From positions 248,001 to 312,000 of the forward strand of contig CAWIEF010000001.1 in NCBI GenBank assembly GCA_963835135.1: 64,000 bases of DNA, written 5' to 3'. The position numbers and the translations under genes are program-made. This document shows positions 33,923 through 43,855 of the stretch, piece after piece. The number at the start of each line of letters is the position of its first letter. Position 1 is the first letter of the stretch. The notes beneath the pieces are model-generated. The model did not search any database. It was not told the DNA's origin and worked only from the letters and a program-made list of their open reading frames with translations. Source of the stretch: JAVVHH01 sp963835135 (GTDB lineage Bacteria; Pseudomonadota; Alphaproteobacteria; Acetobacterales; Acetobacteraceae).

Positions 33923-35937
33923 ACGGCAAGCTTTCCGTCGCGATCGATATTGGCGGCACCTTCACCGACGTGACGCTGCAGGATGCGGCGAGTGGGCAGG
34001 CGTGGCGGGCGAAGACGCCGTCGGTGCCGAGCGATCCCAGCCAGGCGTTCATCGCGGCCATCGGGCTGGCCTTGGAGGCGGCGGGTGCAGGGCCGGCCGA
34101 GATCGGGCGGGTGCTGCATGGCACGACGGTGGCGACCAACCTGATCCTCGAGGGCAAGGGCGCGAGGACGGCGCTGGTGACGACGGCCGGGTTCCGGCAC
34201 GTGTTGGAGATCGGGCGGCAGGACATCCCGCGCCGGGCCAATCTGTATGCGTGGCGCAAGCCGGCCCGGCCGGTGCCGCCGGCGCGCGTGTTCGAAGTCG
34301 TCGAGCGGGTGGCGGCGGGCGGGGCCGTGCAGGTCGCGCTGGACGAGGCGAGCGTGCGGGCGGCGGCCGAGGCGTGTCGCGCAATGGGCGTCGCGGCCGT
34401 GGCGGTCTGCCTGCTGCACAGCTTCGCCAACCCGGCGCATGAGCGTCGCGTGGTCGAGCTGCTGCGGGCGGCGCTGCCGGGCGTGGTGGTCACGGCGTCG
34501 GTCGACGTGTTGCCGGTGGCGCGGGAATACGAGCGGACGCTGGCGACCGTGTTGAACGCGACGGTGATGCCGGCGGTCTCGAGCTACGTGGCGCGGCTGG
34601 CGGAGCGCACGGCGGCGGCCGGGATTGCGGCGCCGCTGCTGCTGATGCAGTCCAACGGCGGGGTGGCGGGCGTGGCGGCGATCAGCCGGGCGCCGGCGGT
34701 GACCGCGCTATCCGGCCCGGCGGCCGGCGTGATCGGCGCGCGGGCGGTGGCGGCGGCTTGCGGGATCGGCGACCTGATCACGGTCGACGTGGGCGGGACG
34801 AGTGCGGACATCTGCCTCATCAAGGATGGCGCGGTCGGGCTGACACAGAATGGCCGGGTCGGCGAGTGGCCGCTGCCGTTGCCGATGGTGGACATGGTCA
34901 CGGTCGGCGCGGGCGGCGGATCGATCGCGCGGGTCGAGGCCGGGGCACTCGGGGTCGGGCCGGCAAGCGCGGGCGCGGTGCCGGGGCCGGCGTGCTACGG
35001 CAAAGGCGGCATCGCGGCGACGGTGACGGACGCGCATGTCGTGCTCGGGCACCTGCCGCCGTCGCTGCTCGGCGGGCGGATGCAGCTCGACCCGGCGGCC
35101 GCCGCCAGGGCGGTGAGCGACGGCGTGGCCGGGCCGCTCGGGCTGGATCTGCACGCGGCGGCGCGGGGCATTCTGGCGATCGCCGACAACAATATGGTGG
35201 GCGCGATCCGGGTCGTGTCGGTCGAGCGCGGGCACGACCCGCGGGATTTCGCGCTGGTGCCGTTCGGGGGCGCCGGGCCGCTGCACGGGTGCGCGCTGGC
35301 GGCGCTGCTGGGCGTGCGGACCGTGCTGGTGCCCCCTGCGCCGGGCGTGCTGTGCGCGGAAGGGCTGCTGGCGGCCGATCTGAAGGCGGAGTGGAGCCGG
35401 ACGCTGCCGACCGCGGGCGAGGTGACCGATGCGGAGGCCTGGGCGATCCTTGAGGAATTGCACCGCGGGGCCGAGGCATGGATGGCGGCGGAGCAGGTGC
35501 CGGAAGCGGACCGATCCACGCTCGAGATGGCGCTGCTGCGGTATGCGGGTCAGGGCGGGGAGTTGGCGGTGCCGTGGGGTGGCGGGATAGCCGCGGCGGT
35601 CGACGGGTTCGTCGCCGCGCACCGCAGCCAGTATGGCTTCGTCATGGCCGCGCCGGTCGAATTGGTGACGTTGCGGGTGGAGGCGACGGGGCGGCTGCCG
35701 TCGCCGGTGCTGCCGACGCTGGAGCCCGGGCCGATGCCGGCGCCGCTGCGCACGCTGCCGGTCCATTTCGAGGGCGGCACGGTGGCGACGCCTCTTTACG
35801 AACGGTCGTCGTTGCCGGCGGGAGCGGTGTTCGCCGGGCCAGCGATCCTGCTGCAACTGGACGCGACGACGCTGATCCCGCCGGGTTGGACGGCCGAGGT
35901 GCATCGAAGCGCGGCGGTGATCTTGCGGGCGGGGTGA
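33919..35937 (+). CDS. hyuA: Hydantoinase A / oxoprolinase-type subunit A
   Basis: 672 residues. N-terminal VAIDIGGTFTDVTLQDA is the phosphate-binding part of the ASKHA ATPase fold; TTVATNLILEGKGART and the later TVDVGGTSADICLIKDG are further HyuA signatures, with PGPACYGKGG in the middle. It would phosphorylate the substrate carbonyl at the expense of ATP. ATGA overlap with hyuB. Length is slightly below the usual 690-710. A repeat fragment follows its stop codon, then the second M28-like gene. Confidence 0.92.
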   Translation: MNGKLSVAIDIGGTFTDVTLQDAASGQAWRAKTPSVPSDPSQAFIAAIGLALEAAGAGPAEIGRVLHGTTVATNLILEGKGARTALVTTAGFRHVLEIGRQDIPRRANLYAWRKPARPVPPARVFEVVERVAAGGAVQVALDEASVRAAAEACRAMGVAAVAVCLLHSFANPAHERRVVELLRAALPGVVVTASVDVLPVAREYERTLATVLNATVMPAVSSYVARLAERTAAAGIAAPLLLMQSNGGVAGVAAISRAPAVTALSGPAAGVIGARAVAAACGIGDLITVDVGGTSADICLIKDGAVGLTQNGRVGEWPLPLPMVDMVTVGAGGGSIARVEAGALGVGPASAGAVPGPACYGKGGIAATVTDAHVVLGHLPPSLLGGRMQLDPAAAARAVSDGVAGPLGLDLHAAARGILAIADNNMVGAIRVVSVERGHDPRDFALVPFGGAGPLHGCALAALLGVRTVLVPPAPGVLCAEGLLAADLKAEWSRTLPTAGEVTDAEAWAILEELHRGAEAWMAAEQVPEADRSTLEMALLRYAGQGGELAVPWGGGIAAAVDGFVAAHRSQYGFVMAAPVELVTLRVEATGRLPSPVLPTLEPGPMPAPLRTLPVHFEGGTVATPLYERSSLPAGAVFAGPAILLQLDATTLIPPGWTAEVHRSAAVILRAG

Positions 35938-35938
35938 T

Positions 35939-35956
35939 GCTCCTCGCGATGACGAG
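35939..35956. repeat. Fragment of the palindromic repeat
   Basis: The 18 bases correspond to one outer arm of the intergenic repeat found at 28221, 31165, 39893 and 62396. The remainder of the element is absent, so this looks like a decayed or truncated copy. Confidence 0.6.
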
Positions 35957-35972
35957 TTGAGGGGGATTGATG

Positions 35973-37586
35973 ATGGATGGCTGGGACGAGGTATCGGGCG
36001 AGCGGCTGATGGGGCATTGCGCAGGGTTCGCGCGCTACGAGAAGCTGTCAGGGTCGGTGGCCGAGCTGGCGAGCCTGCGGGAGATCGAGGCCAAGCTGGC
36101 GGCCGACGGGTTCCGCACGGCGGTGCTGATGCATGATGCTTATATCAGCCTGCCGGGTCCTGCCTCGGTGGTGGCCGGCGGGGTGGCGCTCACCGCGATC
36201 ACGCATTCGTTCTCGCAGGCTTCGCCGGAGGGCGGCCTGACGGCGCGGCTGGTCGATCTCGGCGCGGGCGGGCCGGCGGAGTTCGCGCGGGACGATCTGC
36301 GCGGCGCGATCGTCATGGTCGACGGCATCGCCAGCCCAGCCGTCGCGGCGCGGGCGGCGCAGGCGGGGGCGGCCGGGCAACTTCACGTCAGCCCGCACGA
36401 GCACCTGCACGAGATGTGCATCTCGCCGGTCTGGGGCAGCCCGTCGACCGAGACGCTGGCCGAATTGCCGCAGACGGTCGCCTGCACGATCTCGCTCGCC
36501 AACGGCACCGCCTTGCGGCAGCAGAGGCCCGAGACGGTGACGCTGCATGCGAGCGTCGACACCGGCTGGCGCGAGACGCCGATCCTGCAGGCGGACATGG
36601 ACGGGCCGGACCCGGACGGGCCGTTCATCCTGTTCACCGGCCATCACGACACCTGGTTCTACGGCGTGATGGACAATGGCAGCGCCAACGCGACCATGCT
36701 CGAGACCGCGCATGTGCTGGCCAGCCAGCGCGCGTCGTGGCGGCGCGGGTTGCGGCTGTGTTTCTGGTCCGGCCACTCGCATGGGCGGTATTCCGGGTCG
36801 AGCTGGTATGTCGACACGCACTGGGCGGAGCTGGAGCGGCGCTGCGCCGTCAACGTGAACGTCGACAGCACTGGCGGCATCGGCGCGACCGTGATGAACG
36901 AGACGGCGGTGCCGGCGGAGCTGTTCGCGTTGGGGGCCGACGCGGTCCGGGCGGAGACGGGGGCCGACCTACTCGGCAAGCGGCCGAACCGCAACAGCGA
37001 CATGTCGTTCTGGGGCATCGGCGTGCCGTCGATGTTTGGCAGCATGAGCCATCAACCGCCGGGTCCGGTGGCGATGCGCAATCCGCTCGGCTGGTGGTGG
37101 CATACCCCACACGACACGCTGGACAAGGTGGACGAGGGCCATCTGGTGCGCGACACGCGGGTGTTCGTGCGCGCGATCGGGCGGCTGCTGACGGATGCGG
37201 TGCTGCCGCTGGCGTTCGGCGCGCATGCGGAGGCGCTGATGGCGGAGCTGCAGGCAATCGAGGCGACGCTCGATGGGCGGCTGTCGCTGCAGCCGCTGCT
37301 GCTCGACGCGGCGGCGCTGCGCGATGCGGTGGCGGGCGCCACGTCGGACCGGGCGCTGATGGCGATCTCGCGCGCCCTCGTGCCGGCCGACTACACGCGG
37401 GGCGACCGCTTCGCCCATGACCCGGCGTTGCCGCTCCCGGCCTGGCCGGTGCTCGACCCGATCCGCGCGCTCGCCCGCGCGGAGGGCGACGATGCGATCC
37501 GGTTCGCCCGCGTGGGCGCGATGCGAGCGCGCAACCGGATGCAGCACGCTCTGCTCGACGCCACGCGGGCGGCGCGGACGGGCTAG
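35973..37586 (+). CDS. M28-like peptidase, paralogue 2, with altered active site
   Basis: 537 residues. TGHHDTWFYGVMDNGSANAT near 222-241 corresponds to the M28 metal-binding His and Asp segments. Where the Glu-Glu pair should stand the protein reads FWSGHSHGRYSGSSWY near 263-278, the same replacement as in the gene at 24716. HTPHDTLDK gives the last His. No signal peptide is evident. ATG 35973 lies six bases from GAGGGGGA; ATG 35970 and TTG 35967 are alternatives. It is the last gene of the importer-hydantoinase operon and probably processes the ring-opened product. Confidence 0.82.
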   Translation: MDGWDEVSGERLMGHCAGFARYEKLSGSVAELASLREIEAKLAADGFRTAVLMHDAYISLPGPASVVAGGVALTAITHSFSQASPEGGLTARLVDLGAGGPAEFARDDLRGAIVMVDGIASPAVAARAAQAGAAGQLHVSPHEHLHEMCISPVWGSPSTETLAELPQTVACTISLANGTALRQQRPETVTLHASVDTGWRETPILQADMDGPDPDGPFILFTGHHDTWFYGVMDNGSANATMLETAHVLASQRASWRRGLRLCFWSGHSHGRYSGSSWYVDTHWAELERRCAVNVNVDSTGGIGATVMNETAVPAELFALGADAVRAETGADLLGKRPNRNSDMSFWGIGVPSMFGSMSHQPPGPVAMRNPLGWWWHTPHDTLDKVDEGHLVRDTRVFVRAIGRLLTDAVLPLAFGAHAEALMAELQAIEATLDGRLSLQPLLLDAAALRDAVAGATSDRALMAISRALVPADYTRGDRFAHDPALPLPAWPVLDPIRALARAEGDDAIRFARVGAMRARNRMQHALLDATRAARTG

Positions 37587-37590
37587 GCGA

Positions 37591-38175
37591 TCAGACGAGA
37601 CCTTCGTGCTTCATCGCGGTCTCGACGGCCGGCACCTTCATCATGCGGTCGCGGAACGCGGCCAAGGCGGCCGGCGGTTCGAGGTCGAACCTCTTGGCCC
37701 AGAGCAGCATGACGAACAGGTAGCAATCGGCGACGCTGATCTGCGAGCCGAACAGGTAGTCGCCCTGCATCGTGCCGGCCAGATAGTCCATCCGCTTGCG
37801 GATCAGCTCCGCCGCCTTGCTCTTGGCGTCGGCGTCGGCCCCGGCGAAGAAGGGCTTGTAGCTCTTGTGCAGTTCGGTCGAGATGAAGGCGAGCGCCTGC
37901 AGCAGATGGGTGTGGCCCATCGGCCCGGTCGGCTTCAGCGCCGTGTCCTGATGCGCGATCCAGTCGAGGATCGCGATGTTCTCGGTGATCGTCTCGCCGG
38001 AATCGAGGGTCAGTGCGGGGACATAGCCCTTGGGGTTGATCTCGGCATAGTCGGCCCCGTGCTCGGTGCGCTTGGCTTTGAGGTCGACCTTGACGTGATC
38101 GAAGGTCAGGCCCGCCGCGTGCAGGGCGATATGGTCGGCGAGGCTGCAGGCCCCTGGCGCATAAAACAGTTTCAT
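37591..38175 (-). CDS. Beta-class glutathione S-transferase
   Basis: 194 residues. MKLFYAPGACSLADHIAL carries the bacterial beta-class Cys10, and KGYVPALTLDSGETITEN is the glutathione gamma-Glu binding segment with the cis-proline. The all-alpha C-terminal domain ends in ...VETAMKHEGLV. It conjugates glutathione to electrophiles or acts as a peroxidase/disulphide reductase. GGAGAC precedes the ATG. It is convergent with the M28 gene (4 bases apart) and divergent from the second importer. Confidence 0.92.
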   Translation of the reverse strand: MKLFYAPGACSLADHIALHAAGLTFDHVKVDLKAKRTEHGADYAEINPKGYVPALTLDSGETITENIAILDWIAHQDTALKPTGPMGHTHLLQALAFISTELHKSYKPFFAGADADAKSKAAELIRKRMDYLAGTMQGDYLFGSQISVADCYLFVMLLWAKRFDLEPPAALAAFRDRMMKVPAVETAMKHEGLV

Positions 38176-38234
38176 CGTTGTCTCCATGGTGGCGGAGAGT
38201 GCAACGCGTGGCGAGCCGGTGAGGTCCCACGACA

Positions 38235-38250
38235 TGGCACGCCGCTTGTA
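38235..38250 (+). promoter_or_regulatory. Sigma-54-like promoter upstream of second importer
   Basis: TGGCACG-CCGC-TTGTA matches the -24 element TGGCACG exactly with the correct spacing to TTGxA, but the usually invariant GC of the -12 element is GT. It ends 35 bases upstream of the start of the binding protein gene. Peptide importers are often nitrogen-controlled, so it is plausible but unproven. Confidence 0.35.
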
Positions 38251-38285
38251 TGGCTTCCATCCGCAATCAGAGAGGACGACGATCG

Positions 38286-39878
38286 ATGAGAACCCGCACG
38301 AGACGAGCCCTCCCCTTTGCCGCCGCGCTGATGCTTTCTGCGGCATTCGGTGCCGAAGCCGCTACCCGCGGCGGCACGCTCGTGTTCGGGCGCGCGATCG
38401 AGAGCCAGTATCTCGACCCGGTGCATACCGCGCAGAACGCCGACATCTGGCTGGCGCTGAACCTCTACGACACGCTGTTGCTGCCGGCCGATGACGGCAA
38501 GGGCGGCACCGAGCCCGGTCTGGCCACCGGCTACACGACGTCTGACGACGGCAAGACGGTGACGTTCACGATGCGGCCGGACATCAAGTTCGCCGACGGG
38601 TCGCCGATCGAGCTGAGCGACGTGAAATGGTCGCTCGACCGGGCGCGCAGCAAGGAGACTGGCGGCGAGTTCGGCTTCCTGCTGGGCTCGATCGGGTCGA
38701 TCGAGACGAAGGCGCCCGACCAGGTCATCCTGCACATGGCGCACCCCGACCCCGTGATCATCCAGGCGGTCGCGACCTTCAACGCCGGCATCATGCCGGA
38801 GAAGCTGGTCATGGCCGCGCCGGGCGCGGATCTGGAAGAGAAGAGCAAAAACTTCGCCGAGCACCCGATCGGGTCCGGACCCTTCGTGCTGAGCTCCTGG
38901 AAGCGCAACAGCGAAATGATTATGGAGCGGAACAAGTTTTACTGGCACACCGCCGCCGACGGCAAAAAGCTACCGTATCTGGACACGCTCAAGTTCGAGA
39001 TCATCCCAGACGACGCGACGCGCATCCTAAAGCTGCGGGCCGGCGAGCTCGACGTCGTGGAGTTCGTGCCGTACTCGCGCGTGGCCGAGCTGAAGGCCGA
39101 TCCCAAGCTGAACATGGTGCTGTTCCCGGCCGCTCAGGTGAACTACTTCACCATGAATGACCGGCCCACGTTGAAGGACGGCAGCAAGAACCCGCTCGGC
39201 GACGTCCGCGTGCGGCAGGCGCTGAACTATGCGACCAATAAGGATGCGCTGATCCAGGTGGTCTCATACGGCACCGGCACGCCACAGAAGAGCTACATGC
39301 CGATGTCGACGCCGTATTCGTACGGGCCGGCGCCGCTCTATCCCTACGATCTGGCCAAGGCGAAAGCGCTGCTGCAGGAGGCCGGCTACGGCAGCGGCTT
39401 CGAGCTGTCGTGCATGATCCTGGCGGGCAGCGCCGACGACGCGGCGAAACTCGCGGTCCTGCAGCAATTCTGGGCGCAGATCGGCGTCCGTCTGAAGCCC
39501 GAGACGCTGGATTCCGCGACCCGGCTCGCGCGCTACAATGCGGCCGACTTCCAGATGCGCACCGCGCTGTGGACCAACGACATCAACGACCCCAGCGAGA
39601 TCACGTCGATCTTCGCCTATTATCCGACCCGGCAGAACAACCGCTCCGGCTGGGACGACAAGCGGATCGACGAATTGTTCGACCAGAGCCAGTCCGAGCT
39701 CGACCCCAGCAAGCGGGCAGCGCAATACAAGGAGATCCAGGAGCATTACGCCGCAGCGGCCCCGATCGTGTTCGCGATGGAGGTGCCCTACCCCGTCGCG
39801 ATGAGCAAGAAAGTCCATGACTTCGTGCAGATCCCGCTCGGCAACAACATCTTCGTAAATACTTGGAAGGATCAGTAG
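38286..39878 (+). CDS. Peptide-class ABC substrate-binding protein (SBP_bac_5), importer 2
   Basis: 530 residues, Sec signal peptide RALPFAAALMLSAAFGAEA. Motifs occur in the standard order: TRGGTLVFGR at the mature N terminus, MRPDIKFADGSPIELSDVKW, PIGSGPFVLSSWKRN, LGDVRVRQALNYATNKDALI, AKALLQEAGYGSGFEL, and the C-terminal FWAQIGVRLKPETL to RAAQYKEIQEHYAAAAP. This order is the reference that makes the permutation of the 26548 gene clear. It is the first gene of a five-gene importer operon and divergent from the GST gene. Ligand unknown. Confidence 0.93.
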   Translation: MRTRTRRALPFAAALMLSAAFGAEAATRGGTLVFGRAIESQYLDPVHTAQNADIWLALNLYDTLLLPADDGKGGTEPGLATGYTTSDDGKTVTFTMRPDIKFADGSPIELSDVKWSLDRARSKETGGEFGFLLGSIGSIETKAPDQVILHMAHPDPVIIQAVATFNAGIMPEKLVMAAPGADLEEKSKNFAEHPIGSGPFVLSSWKRNSEMIMERNKFYWHTAADGKKLPYLDTLKFEIIPDDATRILKLRAGELDVVEFVPYSRVAELKADPKLNMVLFPAAQVNYFTMNDRPTLKDGSKNPLGDVRVRQALNYATNKDALIQVVSYGTGTPQKSYMPMSTPYSYGPAPLYPYDLAKAKALLQEAGYGSGFELSCMILAGSADDAAKLAVLQQFWAQIGVRLKPETLDSATRLARYNAADFQMRTALWTNDINDPSEITSIFAYYPTRQNNRSGWDDKRIDELFDQSQSELDPSKRAAQYKEIQEHYAAAAPIVFAMEVPYPVAMSKKVHDFVQIPLGNNIFVNTWKDQ

Positions 39879-39892
39879 CCACGCGTCCCATT

Positions 39893-39993
39893 CGTCATCG
39901 CGAGCCGCCCCTTGGCGGCGTGGCGATCCAGGAGCGGGAAGAACGTTCCGCGCCGCCCTGGACTGCCGTGTCGCTACGCTCCTCGCAGTGACG
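39893..39993. repeat. Palindromic intergenic repeat, copy 4
   Basis: It starts cgtcatcgcgagccgcc and ends ctcctcgcagtgacg. The left half contains the ttggcggcgtggcgatcc module seen inverted in copy 2; the right half has the cgctacgctcctcgcagtg module. It sits between the binding protein and first permease of importer 2, the same place as copy 1 in importer 1. Confidence 0.85.
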
Positions 39994-40004
39994 GGTAGGC
40001 GATC

Positions 40005-40943
40005 ATGGGCCTGCTGACCGCATTAGGCCGGCGCTTGCTCCAGGTGATGCTCACCGTCGTCATCGTCGCGCTGCTGATCTTCGGCCTGATGCGGCTGCTG
40101 CCCGGCGATCCCGCGCTCGTGCTGCTCGGGGACCGGGCGACCGACGCGCGGATCGCCGCCGTGCATCGCGACCTTGGGCTCGATGAGCCGATGGTGGTGC
40201 AGTTCGGCGCGTTCCTGGTCCGGACCGTGCAGTTGAAGCTGGGCGACTCCATCACGCTGCATGTGCCGGTCTCGCGGCTGATCGTCGATGGGCTGCCGAT
40301 CACGCTGCTGCTGACGGGGATGGCGGCCGTGTTGTCCCTGCTCATGGCCGTGCCGCTGGCGTTCATCGGTGCGCTGCGGCCGAACGGATGGGCGGACGCG
40401 ATCATCCGCATCGTCGCGCAGATCAGCCTGTCGATGCCGGTCTTCTACATCGGCTTGGTCCTGTTGATCACGCTGGCCGCCGGGCTGCACTGGTTCCCGG
40501 TCGGCGGGATCGGGTCGGGCTTCTTCGACGACCTCTACTATCTGTTTCTGCCGGCGATGACGCTGGCGCTGTCGCTGGCGGCGGTGCTGCTGCGCAACCT
40601 GCGGCAATCCTTGGCCGACGTGTTGAACGCCGAATACGTCGGCTTCGCGGTTGCCAAGGGGTTGCCGCAACGGCTGATCCTGGGGCGGCACGTGCTGCGC
40701 AACGCGATCATCTCGACGGTGACGCTGCTGGGCTTGAACATGGGCTCGCTGGTCGGAGGCGCGGTGATCACGGAGTCGGTGTTCGCAATTCCCGGAGTCG
40801 GGCGCTTGCTGATCGACAGCATCTTCGCCCGCGACTATCCGGTGGTGCAGGGCCTGAGCATGGTGCTCGCGGTGATGGTCAGCATCGTGTTCCTGCTGAC
40901 CGACACGGTGCAGGCGCTGCTCGATCCGCGGCTGGCGCGATGA
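40005..40943 (+). CDS. ABC importer permease, DppB-like, importer 2
   Basis: 312 residues, six helices. LMRLLPGDPALVLLGDRATD and the QFGAFLVRTVQLKLGDSITL segment are of the DppB type; the EAA loop is FAVAKGLPQRLILGRHVLRN. It starts 11 bases after repeat copy 4 and overlaps the next gene by ATGA. Confidence 0.93.
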   Translation: MGLLTALGRRLLQVMLTVVIVALLIFGLMRLLPGDPALVLLGDRATDARIAAVHRDLGLDEPMVVQFGAFLVRTVQLKLGDSITLHVPVSRLIVDGLPITLLLTGMAAVLSLLMAVPLAFIGALRPNGWADAIIRIVAQISLSMPVFYIGLVLLITLAAGLHWFPVGGIGSGFFDDLYYLFLPAMTLALSLAAVLLRNLRQSLADVLNAEYVGFAVAKGLPQRLILGRHVLRNAIISTVTLLGLNMGSLVGGAVITESVFAIPGVGRLLIDSIFARDYPVVQGLSMVLAVMVSIVFLLTDTVQALLDPRLAR

Positions 40944-41773
40944 GCGGCATTGCCGCGCGCCGGGTCGCGTTTCGAACGCGGCCGGCAACGGCGATCGGGC
41001 TTTTCATCCTGGCTCTGTTCGCCGCGTGCGCGGTGGTGCCCGGCTTGATCGCGCCGTACCCACCCGACGCGTTCGACTTCACTGCGCTGATGCAACCGCC
41101 CTCTTGGGGGCATCCGTTCGGCACCGACAATTTCGGCCGTGACATCCTCTCACGCACCATTTGGGCCTCGCGCATCGACCTGCAGATCGCGGTATTCAGC
41201 ACGGTGTTCCCGGCGCTGTTCGGCACGCTGGTCGGCAGCGTGCTGGGCTATGTCGGCGGCTGGCCGGATGCAGTGTTCCGCCGGATCGTCGACGTGTTCA
41301 TCACCATCCCCTTCTTGGTGATCGTGATCGCCATCGTCGCCGTGCTGGGGCCCGGTCTTCGCAACATGTATGTCGCGATCTCGGCGGTGAACTGGATCAT
41401 CTATGCCCGGCTGATGCGCGGCGAGGTGCAGGCGCAGGCGCAGCGGGAGTACGCCGCCGCGGGCCGGGTTATGGGATATGGGCCGGTGCGGATCATCTTC
41501 CGGCACCTGCTGCCAAACTCCATCTCGCCGATCCTGGTGTATTGGATGACGGACATGGCGCTGGCGATCCTGCTAGGGTCGTCGCTCGGCTATCTCGGGC
41601 TCGGGGCGCAGCCGCCGGAAGCGGAATGGGGCGTGCTGATCGCCGACGGCAAGAACTTCATGAACACGGCCTGGTGGATGTCGATCTTCCCCGGCATCGC
41701 GATCGTGATCGCCGGGACCGGGTTCAGCCTGCTCGGCGACGGGCTGGCCGGCTGGTTGCGGCGCAGGCAATGA
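40940..41773 (+). CDS. ABC importer permease, DppC-like, importer 2
   Basis: 277 residues. HPFGTDNFGRDILSRTIWAS is the conserved DppC periplasmic segment; the EAA loop reads AAAGRVMGYGPVRIIFRHLL; SLGYLGLGAQPPEAEWGVLI follows. ATGA overlaps at both ends show coupled translation with the upstream permease and the downstream ATPase. Confidence 0.93.
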   Translation: MSGIAARRVAFRTRPATAIGLFILALFAACAVVPGLIAPYPPDAFDFTALMQPPSWGHPFGTDNFGRDILSRTIWASRIDLQIAVFSTVFPALFGTLVGSVLGYVGGWPDAVFRRIVDVFITIPFLVIVIAIVAVLGPGLRNMYVAISAVNWIIYARLMRGEVQAQAQREYAAAGRVMGYGPVRIIFRHLLPNSISPILVYWMTDMALAILLGSSLGYLGLGAQPPEAEWGVLIADGKNFMNTAWWMSIFPGIAIVIAGTGFSLLGDGLAGWLRRRQ

Positions 41774-42725
41774 GTTTGCTCAGCGTGCGGGGGCTGCAGG
41801 TCGCGATCGGGGCGGCGCGGCCGGTGGACGGGATCGATCTCGACGTCGATGCCGGCGAGGTGCTCGGGATCGTGGGCGAATCCGGCTCGGGCAAGAGCAT
41901 GACGCTGCGGGCGATCCTGCGGCTGCTGCCGCCGACAGCACGAACGGCGGGCGACGTCGCCTGGCAGGGGACCGACCTGTTGGCGCTGCCGGAGGCGCGG
42001 ATGCGGGCGGTGCGCGGCGGCGAGATCGCGATGGTGTTCCAGGAGCCGATGTCCGCACTCAACCCGGTGCTCACGATCGGGCTGCAGATCACGGAGTCCC
42101 TCACGGTGCATCATGGCATCAGGGGCGCGGCGGCGCGGGACCGGGCGGCCGGGCTGCTGGACCAGGTCGGCATCCCCGATGCGCGGCGCCGGCTGTCGAA
42201 CTATCCGCACGAGTTCTCCGGCGGCATGCGGCAGCGGGCGATGATCGCGGCATCGCTGGCCGGCGGGCCGAAGCTGCTGCTGGCCGACGAGCCGACGACG
42301 GCGCTGGACGTGACGATCCAGGACCAGATCCTGAAGCTGCTGCTGCGGCTGAAGGACGAGCTGGCGATGAGCGTGGTGATCGTGACGCACGATCTGGGCG
42401 TGGTGGCGGGGACATGCGACCGGGTGGTGGTGCTGTATGCCGGGCGGGTGATGGAGTCCGGCCCGGTGGAGGCGGTGTTCAGCCGGCCGGCGCATGCCTA
42501 CACGCTGGGGCTGCTGCGCTCGCTGCCCGGCACGGCGCTGGCGCATTCGCGGCTGGGCGGAATTCCGGGCACGCCGCCGGACCCACGGGCGATCCCGCCG
42601 GGCTGCCGCTTCGCGCCGCGCTGCGCGTTCGCCGTCGATGCCTGCCGGGCGGGCGACAAGCCGCTGATGCCTGTCGGACCCGGGCGGCTGTCGGCGTGCA
42701 TCCGGGCCGATGCGGTGCAGGCGGC

Positions 42726-42729
<4 letters not shown>
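41770..42729 (+). CDS. ABC importer ATPase, DppD-like, importer 2
   Basis: 319 residues. Walker A GESGSGKSM near 36-44, Q-loop VFQEPMSALNPVLT, signature FSGGMRQR, Walker B LLADEPTTALD and switch VTHDLGVVAG are complete. The C-terminal region has GCRFAPRCAFAVDACR. It couples with the DppF-like subunit encoded next, overlapping by ATGA. Confidence 0.94.
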
Positions 42730-43706
<977 letters not shown>

Positions 43707-43717
43707 CCAATTTGGTT

Positions 43718-43761
43718 CTAAAGCATCATGCGCGAACTCACGTTCGCGCATGATGCTTTAG
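43718..43761 (+). terminator. Very strong hairpin terminator of importer 2 operon
   Basis: Two perfectly complementary 20-base arms (43718-43737 and 43742-43761) enclose a 4-base loop TCAC and are followed by cctttgtttt. This fits an intrinsic terminator. The arm ends contain AAAGCATC/GATGCTTT, which recurs just downstream in a second hairpin. Confidence 0.8.
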
Positions 43762-43773
43762 CCTTTGTTTTGC

Positions 43774-43822
43774 AAAGCATCTCTGCTCGGCAAGCTGATT
43801 CGACCTTTCCGAGCGATGCTTT
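43774..43822 (+). other. Second hairpin sharing arms with the terminator
   Basis: AAAGCATC (43774-43781) plus GCTCGG (43785-43790) can pair with CCGAGC (43809-43814) plus GATGCTTT (43815-43822), leaving a three-base bulge and an 18-base loop. Because the outer arms are identical to those of the preceding terminator, alternative pairings are possible. It lies in the leader of the DUF1330 gene. Confidence 0.5.
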
Positions 43823-43855
43823 AGTCAGCAACAAGAACGGTCGGGAGGCGCTGGA

